DNA of 40,430 nucleotides, from the NCBI RefSeq assembly GCF_015493435.1, contig NZ_WGDD01000031.1, positions 1 to 40,430 of the forward strand, read 5' to 3'. The position numbers and the translations under genes were made by a program. Of the stretch, positions 8,765-16,139 are shown one piece after another. A model generated the notes under the pieces. The model ran no database searches. It saw only the letters and a list, made by a program, of their open reading frames with translations, and had not been told where the DNA came from. Position 1 is the stretch's first letter, and the number at the start of each line of letters is the position of its first letter. Source of the DNA: Sulfurovum sp. (GTDB lineage Bacteria; Campylobacterota; Campylobacteria; Campylobacterales; Sulfurovaceae).

Positions 8765-8788
8765 GGGTGCTGTGGGGACACAGCACCC
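8765..8788. repeat. Perfect 10-bp hairpin between pdxJ and pdxA
   Basis: GGGTGCTGTG (8765-8774), loop GGGA (8775-8778) and CACAGCACCC (8779-8788) form a perfect hairpin. No T run follows, so it is not a standard terminator. It ends 17 nt before the pdxA start and could affect pdxA translation or mRNA stability. Its outer GGGTGC/GCACCC resembles the REP-like palindromes elsewhere in the window, but the centre differs. Confidence 0.6.
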
Positions 8789-8805
8789 GATAACAAGGCA
8801 GAAAA

Positions 8806-9729
8806 ATGAAGAAAGTTGCCATCAGCATCGGTGACCTCAACGGCATCGGTATTCAACTTGCTCTGGAGAACCACCACGCCGTCTCCGAACTCGTCGAACC
8901 GGTCTACTGTATTGACAGAGAAATGCTCCTGCAGGCATCCGAAAAACTGGGCCTGCCTGTCCCAAAAGATTTCCAAACCATAAAAAGCGTCGCCCCGGCC
9001 TTTGAAATCGAAGCGGGAAAGATCAGTGCAGAAAGCGGCAGATATGCCTATGAATCTTTCAACAAAGCAGTCATCATGGCGGATATCAAAAAGGTTGATG
9101 CCGTCTGCACCCTGCCCATTCATAAAAAAGCCTGGGAACTTGCAGGCCTGCGATACAAAGGCCATACGGATGCGCTGCGGGATTTTTTTAATGCCGAAGC
9201 GATCATGATGCTGGGCTGTCCCCAAATGTATGTAGCACTTTTTACAGAACATATTCCGCTGAAAGAAGTGGCTCCAAGCATCAAAGAAAAAGAATTGACG
9301 CGTTTTCTTATTGATTTTTACCAAACGGCGAAGCCGGAAAAAACCGTTGCCGTTCTGGGCTTGAATCCCCATGCCGGTGATGACGGCGTACTGGGGGATG
9401 AAGAGAAGATCATTCAAAAAGCTGTTGATACAGCAAACAGCCATTGCCAAGGAGGGAACATCCCGGCCTACTCGAATCCTTTAGTACCTGATGTCGCGTT
9501 TACACCCAACACAAGAAAGCATTATACACACTATGTTGCCATGTATCATGACCAGGGACTGGCACCATTGAAAGCACTCCATTTTGATGAGGGGATCAAT
9601 GTTTCTTTAAATCTGCCTATCCTGCGTACTTCAGTAGATCACGGAACAGCATTTAACATCGCTTACAAAGGAATGGAATTAAACAGCCTGAGCTATTTGA
9701 ATGCGATTCAATATATTGTAGAAACGTAG
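8806..9729 (+). CDS. pdxA: 4-hydroxythreonine-4-phosphate dehydrogenase
   Basis: PdxA oxidises 4-phosphohydroxy-L-threonine with NAD(P); the product decarboxylates to the PdxJ substrate. The protein (307 aa) carries the three metal-binding histidines of the family: His149 in TEHIPLK, His189 in NPHAGDDG and His248 in YHDQG. It also has the substrate loop KGHTD (118-122). The length is slightly short of the E. coli enzyme (about 330) but all sites are present. AAGG lies seven bases before the ATG. The stop codon TAG (9727-9729) lies inside the left arm of a REP-like palindrome, which may have reset the C-terminus. Confidence 0.96.
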   Translation: MKKVAISIGDLNGIGIQLALENHHAVSELVEPVYCIDREMLLQASEKLGLPVPKDFQTIKSVAPAFEIEAGKISAESGRYAYESFNKAVIMADIKKVDAVCTLPIHKKAWELAGLRYKGHTDALRDFFNAEAIMMLGCPQMYVALFTEHIPLKEVAPSIKEKELTRFLIDFYQTAKPEKTVAVLGLNPHAGDDGVLGDEEKIIQKAVDTANSHCQGGNIPAYSNPLVPDVAFTPNTRKHYTHYVAMYHDQGLAPLKALHFDEGINVSLNLPILRTSVDHGTAFNIAYKGMELNSLSYLNAIQYIVET

Positions 9730-9752
9730 GGTGCGTGTTTACGCACCCTACG
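9725..9752. repeat. REP-like palindrome, copy A, at the pdxA stop
   Basis: CGTAGGGTGCGT (9725-9736), loop GTTT (9737-9740) and ACGCACCCTACG (9741-9752) form a perfect 12-bp stem. The pdxA stop codon lies in the left arm. No T run follows. Copies B (24726-24747) and C (26298-26323) share the same arms. Confidence 0.8.
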
Positions 9753-9762
9753 CGGGAACCCA

Positions 9763-9990
9763 TCAACAGAAAAGACTCGGCTCAGCCTCATCATACACGA
9801 TCTCGCATGCTTCATTCATCATCGCACAAAGCTTTTCCTGGCAGCAATGGCATAAAAAACGGTAGTTCTGCATATCATAATGAATGGTATCTCCCTCATG
9901 CAGATCAGCATAGCACTCGCCGCAGACATTGGTCACACGAAGCAAAATTTCTCTGCTTGCTTCCTGAGTTACAAAACAGGCACTGCTCAT
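9763..9990 (-). CDS. Small Cys-rich protein, possible zinc ribbon
   Basis: This 75-aa protein of unknown family has a CxxC pair at Cys23/Cys26 (CGEC) and a second at Cys47/Cys50 (CHCC), 20 residues apart, with an extra Cys49 and Cys55. This spacing suggests a single structural zinc site. No signal peptide or membrane segment is present. Its start codon overlaps the stop of the upstream TPR gene as ATGA (9987-9990), so the two are translationally coupled and probably work together. The gene runs toward pdxA and ends ten bases from the REP-like palindrome. Confidence 0.7.
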   Translation of the reverse strand: MSSACFVTQEASREILLRVTNVCGECYADLHEGDTIHYDMQNYRFLCHCCQEKLCAMMNEACEIVYDEAEPSLFC

Positions 9991-10628
9991 TTTTCTCCCT
10001 CCAGTTCATTCATCATCTTTTTAGCTTCAGACAGGCTGCTGTCAAGTTCATACGCTTTGGTATAATTCTCCAGGGCTTCTTCCTTTTTTCCCATGTCATA
10101 CAGAGTGTTGGCATAGTTGAAATAATGCGGTGCATACTTCGGGTCAAGAGCAATAGCTTTTTGATGATGGATAACCGCATTTTCATCATCGCCCAGTTTA
10201 TGCAGGACATTGGCCAGTGAATCTTCTGCCAGATCATCATTTGCATCCAGTGAAAGAATCTTTTCATAACTTTCTCTGGCTTCATTGAAGTTTTCAAATT
10301 CGATCTGAAGATATCCGTTCCGTCTTAACGCTTCAATATTGTCCGCATCGATGATCAATGCAGACTGGATCGCTTTGCGTGCTTCAAGCATATCACCTTG
10401 CTTCACAGCATCATCTGCCATATGCAACAGTTCTTCCATACGTGTCGGCCGGCTTTCCGGTGTTGAAAATATTTTGTCCGGACGGTTGACTCCTCCTATC
10501 TGTTCATTGGGGAGTTTGGCTTCAAAATCAACCCCTCTTTTCGGATAGGAACCTGAAAAAAGCTGTTTGAAAAAGAAGTAAAATACTCCCCCGGCAACAA
10601 TAAGAAGAAAGAGTTGAAAGGTTGTCAT
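9987..10628 (-). CDS. Membrane-anchored TPR protein
   Basis: The protein (213 aa) has one N-terminal membrane segment (about 4-20, FQLFLLIVAGGVFYFFF), a linker to residue 60, then tetratricopeptide repeats from about 65 to 210. Clear TPR consensus occurs in ARESYEKILSLD, AVIHHQKAIALDPKY and ALENYTKAYELD. The repeats probably face the cytoplasm, since few positive residues precede the segment and a KR-rich stretch follows it, but topology is uncertain. The specific role is unknown; such proteins usually scaffold complexes. GGGAG lies five bases before the ATG. It is coupled to the small Cys-rich gene. Confidence 0.8.
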   Translation of the reverse strand: MTTFQLFLLIVAGGVFYFFFKQLFSGSYPKRGVDFEAKLPNEQIGGVNRPDKIFSTPESRPTRMEELLHMADDAVKQGDMLEARKAIQSALIIDADNIEALRRNGYLQIEFENFNEARESYEKILSLDANDDLAEDSLANVLHKLGDDENAVIHHQKAIALDPKYAPHYFNYANTLYDMGKKEEALENYTKAYELDSSLSEAKKMMNELEGEK

Positions 10629-10688
10629 AAAATCTCCCTCAATAGATAATGAATCATATGATAATCTAACTTAAAAGCAAAGATATTC

Positions 10689-10697
10689 TGCTATGAT
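10689..10697 (+). promoter_or_regulatory. msrB promoter, extended -10 box
   Basis: TGCTATGAT (10689-10697) is an extended -10 element with one mismatch to TATAAT. It lies 27 nt before the msrB ATG, and AAAGGA sits in the short leader about six bases before the start codon. No strong -35 box is visible. Confidence 0.55.
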
Positions 10698-10724
10698 ACT
10701 GCCAAAAGCAACAAAGGATCATCA

Positions 10725-11120
10725 ATGCCATACAGGATCAAACTCAACAGAGAAGCACTCAAAGAAACACTTACGCCTCTGGAGTACAGCGTTTGTCTGA
10801 ACCACGGTACCGAAGCTCCTTTTCAAAATGAATTCTGGAATCATAAGACAGAAGGTATTTATCACTGCAAATGCTGCGATACACCGCTTTTCAGCTCTGA
10901 AACCAAATTTGACTCAGGTACCGGGTGGCCAAGCTATTTCAAACCGGTCAGTGATGATGCCGTCGAGGAGATAGAAGATGCATCTTTGGGAATGGTACGT
11001 ACTGAAGTCCGATGTGCAGCCTGCGGTTCCCATCTCGGCCATGTTTTCCCTGACGGCCCTGCACCGACCCATCTTCGATACTGTATCAACTCTGCTTCTT
11101 TGAATTTCGAACCAAAGTAA
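10725..11120 (+). CDS. msrB: Peptide-methionine (R)-S-oxide reductase MsrB
   Basis: MsrB repairs oxidised methionine in proteins by reducing the R-sulfoxide. The protein (131 aa) has zinc ligands Cys48, Cys51, Cys97 and Cys100. The substrate motif GTGWPSY is at 65-71 and the catalytic Cys120 lies in RYCINSASL. There is no signal peptide, so it should act in the cytoplasm, and no MsrA domain is fused. The gene is single, with its own extended -10 promoter. It converges on the repeat-protein gene 42 nt downstream. Confidence 0.96.
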   Translation: MPYRIKLNREALKETLTPLEYSVCLNHGTEAPFQNEFWNHKTEGIYHCKCCDTPLFSSETKFDSGTGWPSYFKPVSDDAVEEIEDASLGMVRTEVRCAACGSHLGHVFPDGPAPTHLRYCINSASLNFEPK

Positions 11121-11162
11121 ATATGAGAGAGTCAGGGCATGCAGGTGTCCTTTTCTATACGC

Positions 11163-11969
11163 TTACCATCCCTCCGCCATATCTGTCAGTTCATAGCCTG
11201 CCTGCCGGCGTTTTTCAAATATTTTTTGGAAATTTTCAATATTTTCTGCTGTTTCAAATCCCTGCTTTTTCTCATTTCGGTATTTTGAAAAAACTGCCAT
11301 CCAGCGCCCGAGTGTAAATTCAATATTGGAGATACGATATCCTTTTTCCCAGTACTGTCTGATCATCTTTGCCATCATATACCAGCTGGAACGTATGGTC
11401 AAAGCCTGCCCTTTGTACTTTCCGCCTTTGGCAAAAATACCCGTATAGCGCCCTTCTCCATATTCGATATCTATCAGATCATATCCCATTTTCCAACGTT
11501 TATTTACTGCCGAAACAAAAGCATCAAGGGTTTTTCGTCTTTCATAGGCCTGATTGGTAAAAGGAGTGTTCTTTTCGAAAACCACCAGCCATTTGGCCAG
11601 ACCGTGTTCTATATTCGTTATATAATACCCCTCTTTCCAATATGCATTGAGAATATTGTCAATGGCTTCCCATCGCCCTGCTACCACATACGTCTGATGA
11701 CTTTGGAGGGATGCTTTGTCAAACACAGCGATCCAGTGGCCGTTACCGTATTTGATCTCGTCAATATCATATCCTTTTTGCCACTCTGTCCGGATGATCT
11801 TTCTCATCACATTGAGATACATCGTTGTTTTTATGACCTGTGCCGATCTTCCCTGATCAAACACCCCGATATATTTATACTCCGATGCAGCATATCTCGC
11901 ATCTTTAGCCTGTACCATACCTGTTGCTGCCAGGATGATCAGGATGATCAGTTTCAGTCTACGTTTCAT
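11163..11969 (-). CDS. Secreted protein of 48-residue W-GY-RW repeats (DUF7477-like)
   Basis: A signal peptide (1-21, cleaved after MVQA) points to the periplasm or outside. The rest is built from a strict repeat in the pattern W..GY.I..IE.G..RW.AVF.K. It starts at Trp63, Trp111, Trp159 and Trp207, an exact 48-residue period. There is a partial unit before (residues 31-38) and a truncated one at the C-terminus (255-268). The pattern resembles the repeats I know as DUF7477, found for example at the end of some plant casein-kinase-like proteins; this link is from memory. No enzyme motif is seen. A carbohydrate- or protein-binding role is only a guess. The gene starts two bases after the stop of the upstream small gene. 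Confidence 0.75.
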   Translation of the reverse strand: MKRRLKLIILIILAATGMVQAKDARYAASEYKYIGVFDQGRSAQVIKTTMYLNVMRKIIRTEWQKGYDIDEIKYGNGHWIAVFDKASLQSHQTYVVAGRWEAIDNILNAYWKEGYYITNIEHGLAKWLVVFEKNTPFTNQAYERRKTLDAFVSAVNKRWKMGYDLIDIEYGEGRYTGIFAKGGKYKGQALTIRSSWYMMAKMIRQYWEKGYRISNIEFTLGRWMAVFSKYRNEKKQGFETAENIENFQKIFEKRRQAGYELTDMAEGW

Positions 11970-11971
11970 TA

Positions 11972-12247
11972 TTACCTCTTTCCCTGCTGTAACTGGGCAG
12001 CGACCCTGCCGATCTCTTTATCCATTTCTTCTCTGGTATCAAAAATGAAACTGTATTTCTCCTCATCCCCAAGATAGAGAAAGATACCAAATCCCACTAT
12101 CTCCACTTTCCCTTTCGACTCTGTATCGAGCCATTCAAGACTCACCTGTGTTGTTTCATCTTCATAGCCTGTCCTGATCACCCCTGCCGGATAGAGCTGT
12201 GTGATCTTTTTTGTGTCAAACTGTTTCTCTTGTATCGTAATTATCAT
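11972..12247 (-). CDS. Small conserved protein of unknown function
   Basis: This 91-aa acidic protein (MIITIQEKQFDTKK...) has no signal peptide, membrane segment or known motif. The open frame extends to an ATG at 12272-12270, but the minus-strand -10 box TATAAT (12259-12254) lies inside that extension. The ATG at 12247 is therefore the likely start. It falls about seven bases after the -10 box and has no ribosome binding site, which suggests a leaderless mRNA. It is followed two bases later by the secreted repeat protein, and the two probably share a transcript. Confidence 0.7.
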   Translation of the reverse strand: MIITIQEKQFDTKKITQLYPAGVIRTGYEDETTQVSLEWLDTESKGKVEIVGFGIFLYLGDEEKYSFIFDTREEMDKEIGRVAAQLQQGKR

Positions 12248-12253
12248 ACAAAG

Positions 12254-12266
12254 ATTATAGTATAAT
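12254..12266. promoter_or_regulatory. Symmetric divergent promoter with two perfect -10 boxes
   Basis: ATTATA-G-TATAAT (12254-12266) is a perfect palindrome around one base. It gives TATAAT on the plus strand (12261-12266) toward the yqeY-like gene and TATAAT on the minus strand (12259-12254) toward the 91-aa protein. The boxes are one base apart, so RNA polymerase should open the same DNA in either direction. Confidence 0.65.
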
Positions 12267-12294
12267 TGCATTAAATATAATGCAGGAGAATAGA

Positions 12295-12738
12295 ATGAGT
12301 TTAAAAGAAAGAATTAAAAATGATATAAAAGAGGCAATGCGTGCCAAAGATACAGCCAAAAGAGATACGCTGCGAAATATTCAGGCTGCTGTCAAGCAAA
12401 TTGAAGTTGATGAGAGAAGAGAACTGAGCGATGCGGATGTCGAAGCGATACTCATGAAATATCTTAAACAGCGAGAAGATGCCAAAACACAGTTTGCAGA
12501 TGCCGGACGTGACGATCTTGTCAGCAAAGAAGAAGCGGAGATCATCCTTGTCAAAACCTACCTTCCCGAACCGATGAACGACGAAGAGCTCGAAGCCATC
12601 CTGAAAGAGATTATTGCCAAAACCGGTGCCCGGAGCATGAAAGATATGGGGAAGGTGATGGGTGCTGCAAAAGCTGAAATAGGCAGCCGTGCAGACGGCG
12701 GACGGATCAATGTTATCGTTAAGAAAATACTTTCTTAA
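12295..12738 (+). CDS. GatB/YqeY domain protein
   Basis: The protein (147 aa, MSLKERIKNDIKEAMRAKD) is a standalone YqeY-type protein, related to the C-terminal tRNA-binding region of GatB. The segments AKRDTLRNIQAAVKQIEVDERREL and MGKVMGAAK near the C-terminus are typical. Its exact role is unsettled; RNA binding in translation is likely from the family. An upstream in-frame ATG at 12280 exists, but AGGAG six bases before the ATG at 12295 makes that the start. A strong intrinsic terminator follows four bases after the stop. Confidence 0.92.
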   Translation: MSLKERIKNDIKEAMRAKDTAKRDTLRNIQAAVKQIEVDERRELSDADVEAILMKYLKQREDAKTQFADAGRDDLVSKEEAEIILVKTYLPEPMNDEELEAILKEIIAKTGARSMKDMGKVMGAAKAEIGSRADGGRINVIVKKILS

Positions 12739-12742
12739 GTAA

Positions 12743-12784
12743 ATACCCGGATATATCCTGCTTATATCCGGGTATGCAATTTTT
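12743..12784 (+). terminator. Intrinsic terminator after the yqeY-like gene
   Basis: ATACCCGGATATA (12743-12755) and TATATCCGGGTAT (12763-12775) form a perfect 13-bp stem with a 7-base loop. GCAA and a run of five T (12780-12784) follow. It terminates the plus-strand gene. It also marks the border of the accessory block, which ends 42 nt further on. Confidence 0.85.
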
Positions 12785-12825
12785 CAGCCGGCTTATAGCG
12801 TTTATATACTCCAGGGCGCTCTTCT

Positions 12826-15800
12826 TTATGGTACTGGCGGTATCCAGACACTGAGAGTTGGTTCATTGTCTTCGGTAGTCTCATAGTTTAGCGCATACAC
12901 ACGTCTCCAGTAGTCCACTTTTATTTTAGCCGTACTGAAACCTTTGGTTGTGACAAGCGGTTCATTCGGTGTAGCAGAATGAGGATCATAAATATCCAGA
13001 AAATAGTTTTCACTGTTGGTCGGATCCGATCCCAACTGTTTCAGCACATAAATGAACCCTTTGGATTCTACATTGATATCGAGATAGCTGACACTTAATG
13101 TTTCACTTTTTAAATGAAATACACCTGTACCGTTATTAAAGCCCGGAAAATCCAGATAGACCGCACCGAACTGATTGAATGCCCTCAACCTTACAGTTCC
13201 AGAACTGGTATATTCCAGTATTACAATATCACCCCCTGGCGACATCGTAAGCAATAGAGGATCATACAAATATTGTGTTTTTGGATCTAATGCTCCCGCA
13301 CCGGTAACGGTATGGGTTTTAGGCATACTGTGTGCATTGATATACCGATTCGTATCGCTGTCATCACGCGGTGCATCCAAATGGCGAAGTATATGCAGCA
13401 CACCTGCGTTTGTATCCAGCCCTGCCAATATTTTTTTCTGGGGGCAATAGGCAAACTGTGTGATCGTGTCTGTAATAAATATTCCGATATTGGTTGCAAA
13501 ATCAATATTAAAGTCATTGGACTGTGAATCAATATCTACATTTCTTACATAGGTCAGTCCCTCTTTTGCTTCAAATACCATGTGCCCGGCCAGTGCATCT
13601 GATGTTGTAAGGTCATAGGAAAGCTGCATCATATTTGAACCTGCAAACGATTTTTTTCCCTGATCTGCCGTTGCAAGTACGGCAGAAATATTTTTAATAT
13701 GATATTGACCCGTACTTAACTCTTTATAGGCGTAGCCTATAGCACCTATCGGATCATTGACTGAAATTTTCAGTAATTCATTTGCTTTTAAATCAGTATC
13801 ACTGACAGTAGGTGAAGGCAGTAACGCATCTTTTTGTTTCACGTTCCATACATAGTTTCCTGCTGATTTTTCGAGTTGCGCATAATGCTGATAGATACTG
13901 TTGCCTCCGATAGGAATCAGATTTTCTATGATTTCGACAATTTGGACACTATCCTCAAAGTTGTTGATTTCTTTTTCCTGGTGCGCCGCAATCCAGTCAC
14001 CGATCTTTAACTGTACAGCAATATGAATATAGCCTCCGGCCGGTACATCCTTCAAACTAATATCATACGTACTGTATGTGCCTTTGTCCTTTACAGAATG
14101 TGAAATACTTTTATTTTTATCCCATGCCAAAGTATAGGGACTGCCTTTGACACTTGTATTGGAAGAAAATGTCAAACGAATCACAATACTGTCTACATTA
14201 AGAGGGAAATCGTTGTCTTTGGGATCACTTTTAAGCTGTATTTTCAATGTATGGGTACGGGTGACATCCACACTGTTGACCGCATTGCTGATACGGGCAG
14301 CAGAGATTGCATCACTCAGATTCGCCATACCGACTTCTGTAGCCATGGCACGAAAAACAGAACCGACAACAGGCAAAGAATCTTCCAGTACGGCCTCATC
14401 AATAGCTTCAAGAAGTATGGTCGTCAATTTTTTACTTCCGCTGAGAAGCAGTGTCGTGGCTATCCCTTTTAAAACACTCACAAGCGCTTCCTCTCCTTTC
14501 AAATCCGGATGCCCCAAAAAAGGCTTTGCGGTATTGATAGCAAACTTTGCACCGAGAAGGAGGAGAAGATTCTCGAACGATGCATTACGGTTTATAGTGG
14601 CGCCCCACAGAATAAGCAATGAGGGCAATGCCATTTCAAAAGAAATCGTATAGGCTTCTGCATCCGTCAGAATTCTCTGCATATTGCGTTTTTTCTGCGC
14701 CTCGTCAATAGCACCGGTTGAATCCTTGTAAAGGTTGGCATAATGTCCATTGTTGAAACTCAATGCGCCCAAAACAAAACGGACCGTATGCACCTTGGAA
14801 GTGAGTTTTATCGTAAATTGCTTTTTATAATCCGATACGGGTATCGCCATCAGGGCAAACCGGGGAGAAAGGATCCCTACATTTCTGAAGGCTTTGGTAT
14901 CGGGAAAAATTTCATTCTCCTGACCGGAATAAATCACATTGTTTTCATTGTCCAGAAAGATGGCATAGAGGCCGACATGCCTGTTGAACGCATTGCTTGC
15001 AGTGATATGCAAATTATTTCCGTCCACACTGTTAATGACAATATCCATTCCCTCCGATTTTAAACTTGATGTATCGATGGAGTACTGGATACCCTCATAT
15101 GATGCAGATTTGCTGGCCAGTGCCTGTGTCCATACTTTTGCCCTTTGCTGGGCAGTATTTAAAACCGGCTGGATAGGCAGCAGTTTGGAAGAAAGCCTTT
15201 TATCTGCTGAAAAATACTGAATCACATGATTGATGTCTTGCTGAAGATACACACCAAGGTTCTGACGTAAGGGAAATGTGTAGACAGGATCACCGATATT
15301 GTGTATGGTATTCCCGTTTGAGTCAACACTTTTCGTTGTTCGAAGCACAGGGTTTCCGTCAGGGTCTCTGTAAACCTGGTAATAGTACCATCTGCTGTTT
15401 CCCAAATGGTTCATCACCAGTTCCAGATTGGTTTCAACAGGTATGGTTTTTCCCTGGCGGGTCCTCCCTGTAAAAATATCATCAAATTTTGATACGGCAT
15501 AATACATATCGTCACGGGAAAAATGCTTGAACGTCGGTGCACTGAAAATGAGTGCTTTCACTGTTTCACGGGAAGTATCTGAAAACGTAATCGTCTCTTC
15601 ATTGCTTGTACCGTCAGGCACTATCAGTGCCAATGCCGCCAAGGAATATTGAGGAGGACTTCCTGGTATGATATCGTCTTCATCCAAAGCTTCATACTTG
15701 GTTTTCTTATAAAACATATGCATCGCATAATTGTCCTTGGCCGTAGTGGTTTCATAACTGTAGCTAACGCTACCCGAAGAAGATTGTTGGGAGATAGTAT

Positions 15801-16125
15801 TATCTTTGAGAAGCTTGGAAGCCCCGGTATGATTCACAACAAAAAATGTATCGCTCTCTGTGTTATACGGTATGGATGATGGTGTAAAATCTGGAAAATT
15901 TTTATCCAGAAATGCCTGTTGATCAGGAGTCAGTCCGGCATAATGGCTTTGTGGGTTTTCCAATAATTTAAACTCAAAAACGATTTTCAGTGTTTTAACA
16001 GATATCCCATCACCGACATTGCTCTGTTCGAAATTGTCCGAAGAATTACAGCCCGTAAGCTGTGTTGAAAGGGTTGCGCCTAAACTTAAAGCTATACCGT
16101 TTTTTAAAAAATGACGTCGTTTCAT
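12826..16125 (-). CDS. Giant Tat-exported lipoprotein of unknown family
   Basis: The protein (1,099 aa) starts MKRRHFLKNG, a twin-arginine motif, and has the lipobox LTGC with Cys26. Asn at the next position favours the outer membrane by the E. coli sorting rule. Beta-rich segments make up about 40-460. A helical, hydrophobic stretch at about 490-615 (for example LLLLLGAKFAI and LPVVGSVFRAMA) could be a membrane-active or packing region. Beta-rich domains resume at 620-870. The C-terminus (about 880-1099) resembles blades of a propeller (MSPGGDIVILEY, then RVYALNYE). No enzyme motif was found. AAGGA lies six bases before the ATG. It starts 14 nt after the upstream lipoprotein stop and is clearly in the same operon. 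Tat export suggests folding, perhaps with a cofactor, before transport. Confidence 0.8.
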   Translation of the reverse strand: MKRRHFLKNGIALSLGATLSTQLTGCNSSDNFEQSNVGDGISVKTLKIVFEFKLLENPQSHYAGLTPDQQAFLDKNFPDFTPSSIPYNTESDTFFVVNHTGASKLLKDNTISQQSSSGSVSYSYETTTAKDNYAMHMFYKKTKYEALDEDDIIPGSPPQYSLAALALIVPDGTSNEETITFSDTSRETVKALIFSAPTFKHFSRDDMYYAVSKFDDIFTGRTRQGKTIPVETNLELVMNHLGNSRWYYYQVYRDPDGNPVLRTTKSVDSNGNTIHNIGDPVYTFPLRQNLGVYLQQDINHVIQYFSADKRLSSKLLPIQPVLNTAQQRAKVWTQALASKSASYEGIQYSIDTSSLKSEGMDIVINSVDGNNLHITASNAFNRHVGLYAIFLDNENNVIYSGQENEIFPDTKAFRNVGILSPRFALMAIPVSDYKKQFTIKLTSKVHTVRFVLGALSFNNGHYANLYKDSTGAIDEAQKKRNMQRILTDAEAYTISFEMALPSLLILWGATINRNASFENLLLLLGAKFAINTAKPFLGHPDLKGEEALVSVLKGIATTLLLSGSKKLTTILLEAIDEAVLEDSLPVVGSVFRAMATEVGMANLSDAISAARISNAVNSVDVTRTHTLKIQLKSDPKDNDFPLNVDSIVIRLTFSSNTSVKGSPYTLAWDKNKSISHSVKDKGTYSTYDISLKDVPAGGYIHIAVQLKIGDWIAAHQEKEINNFEDSVQIVEIIENLIPIGGNSIYQHYAQLEKSAGNYVWNVKQKDALLPSPTVSDTDLKANELLKISVNDPIGAIGYAYKELSTGQYHIKNISAVLATADQGKKSFAGSNMMQLSYDLTTSDALAGHMVFEAKEGLTYVRNVDIDSQSNDFNIDFATNIGIFITDTITQFAYCPQKKILAGLDTNAGVLHILRHLDAPRDDSDTNRYINAHSMPKTHTVTGAGALDPKTQYLYDPLLLTMSPGGDIVILEYTSSGTVRLRAFNQFGAVYLDFPGFNNGTGVFHLKSETLSVSYLDINVESKGFIYVLKQLGSDPTNSENYFLDIYDPHSATPNEPLVTTKGFSTAKIKVDYWRRVYALNYETTEDNEPTLSVWIPPVP

Positions 16126-16139
16126 GTCGTTTCCTTATT

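Noticed and set aside
8428-9450. A 340-aa minus-strand open frame across pdxJ and pdxA
   Set aside because: It is antisense to two well-supported genes and shows no domain or start signal.
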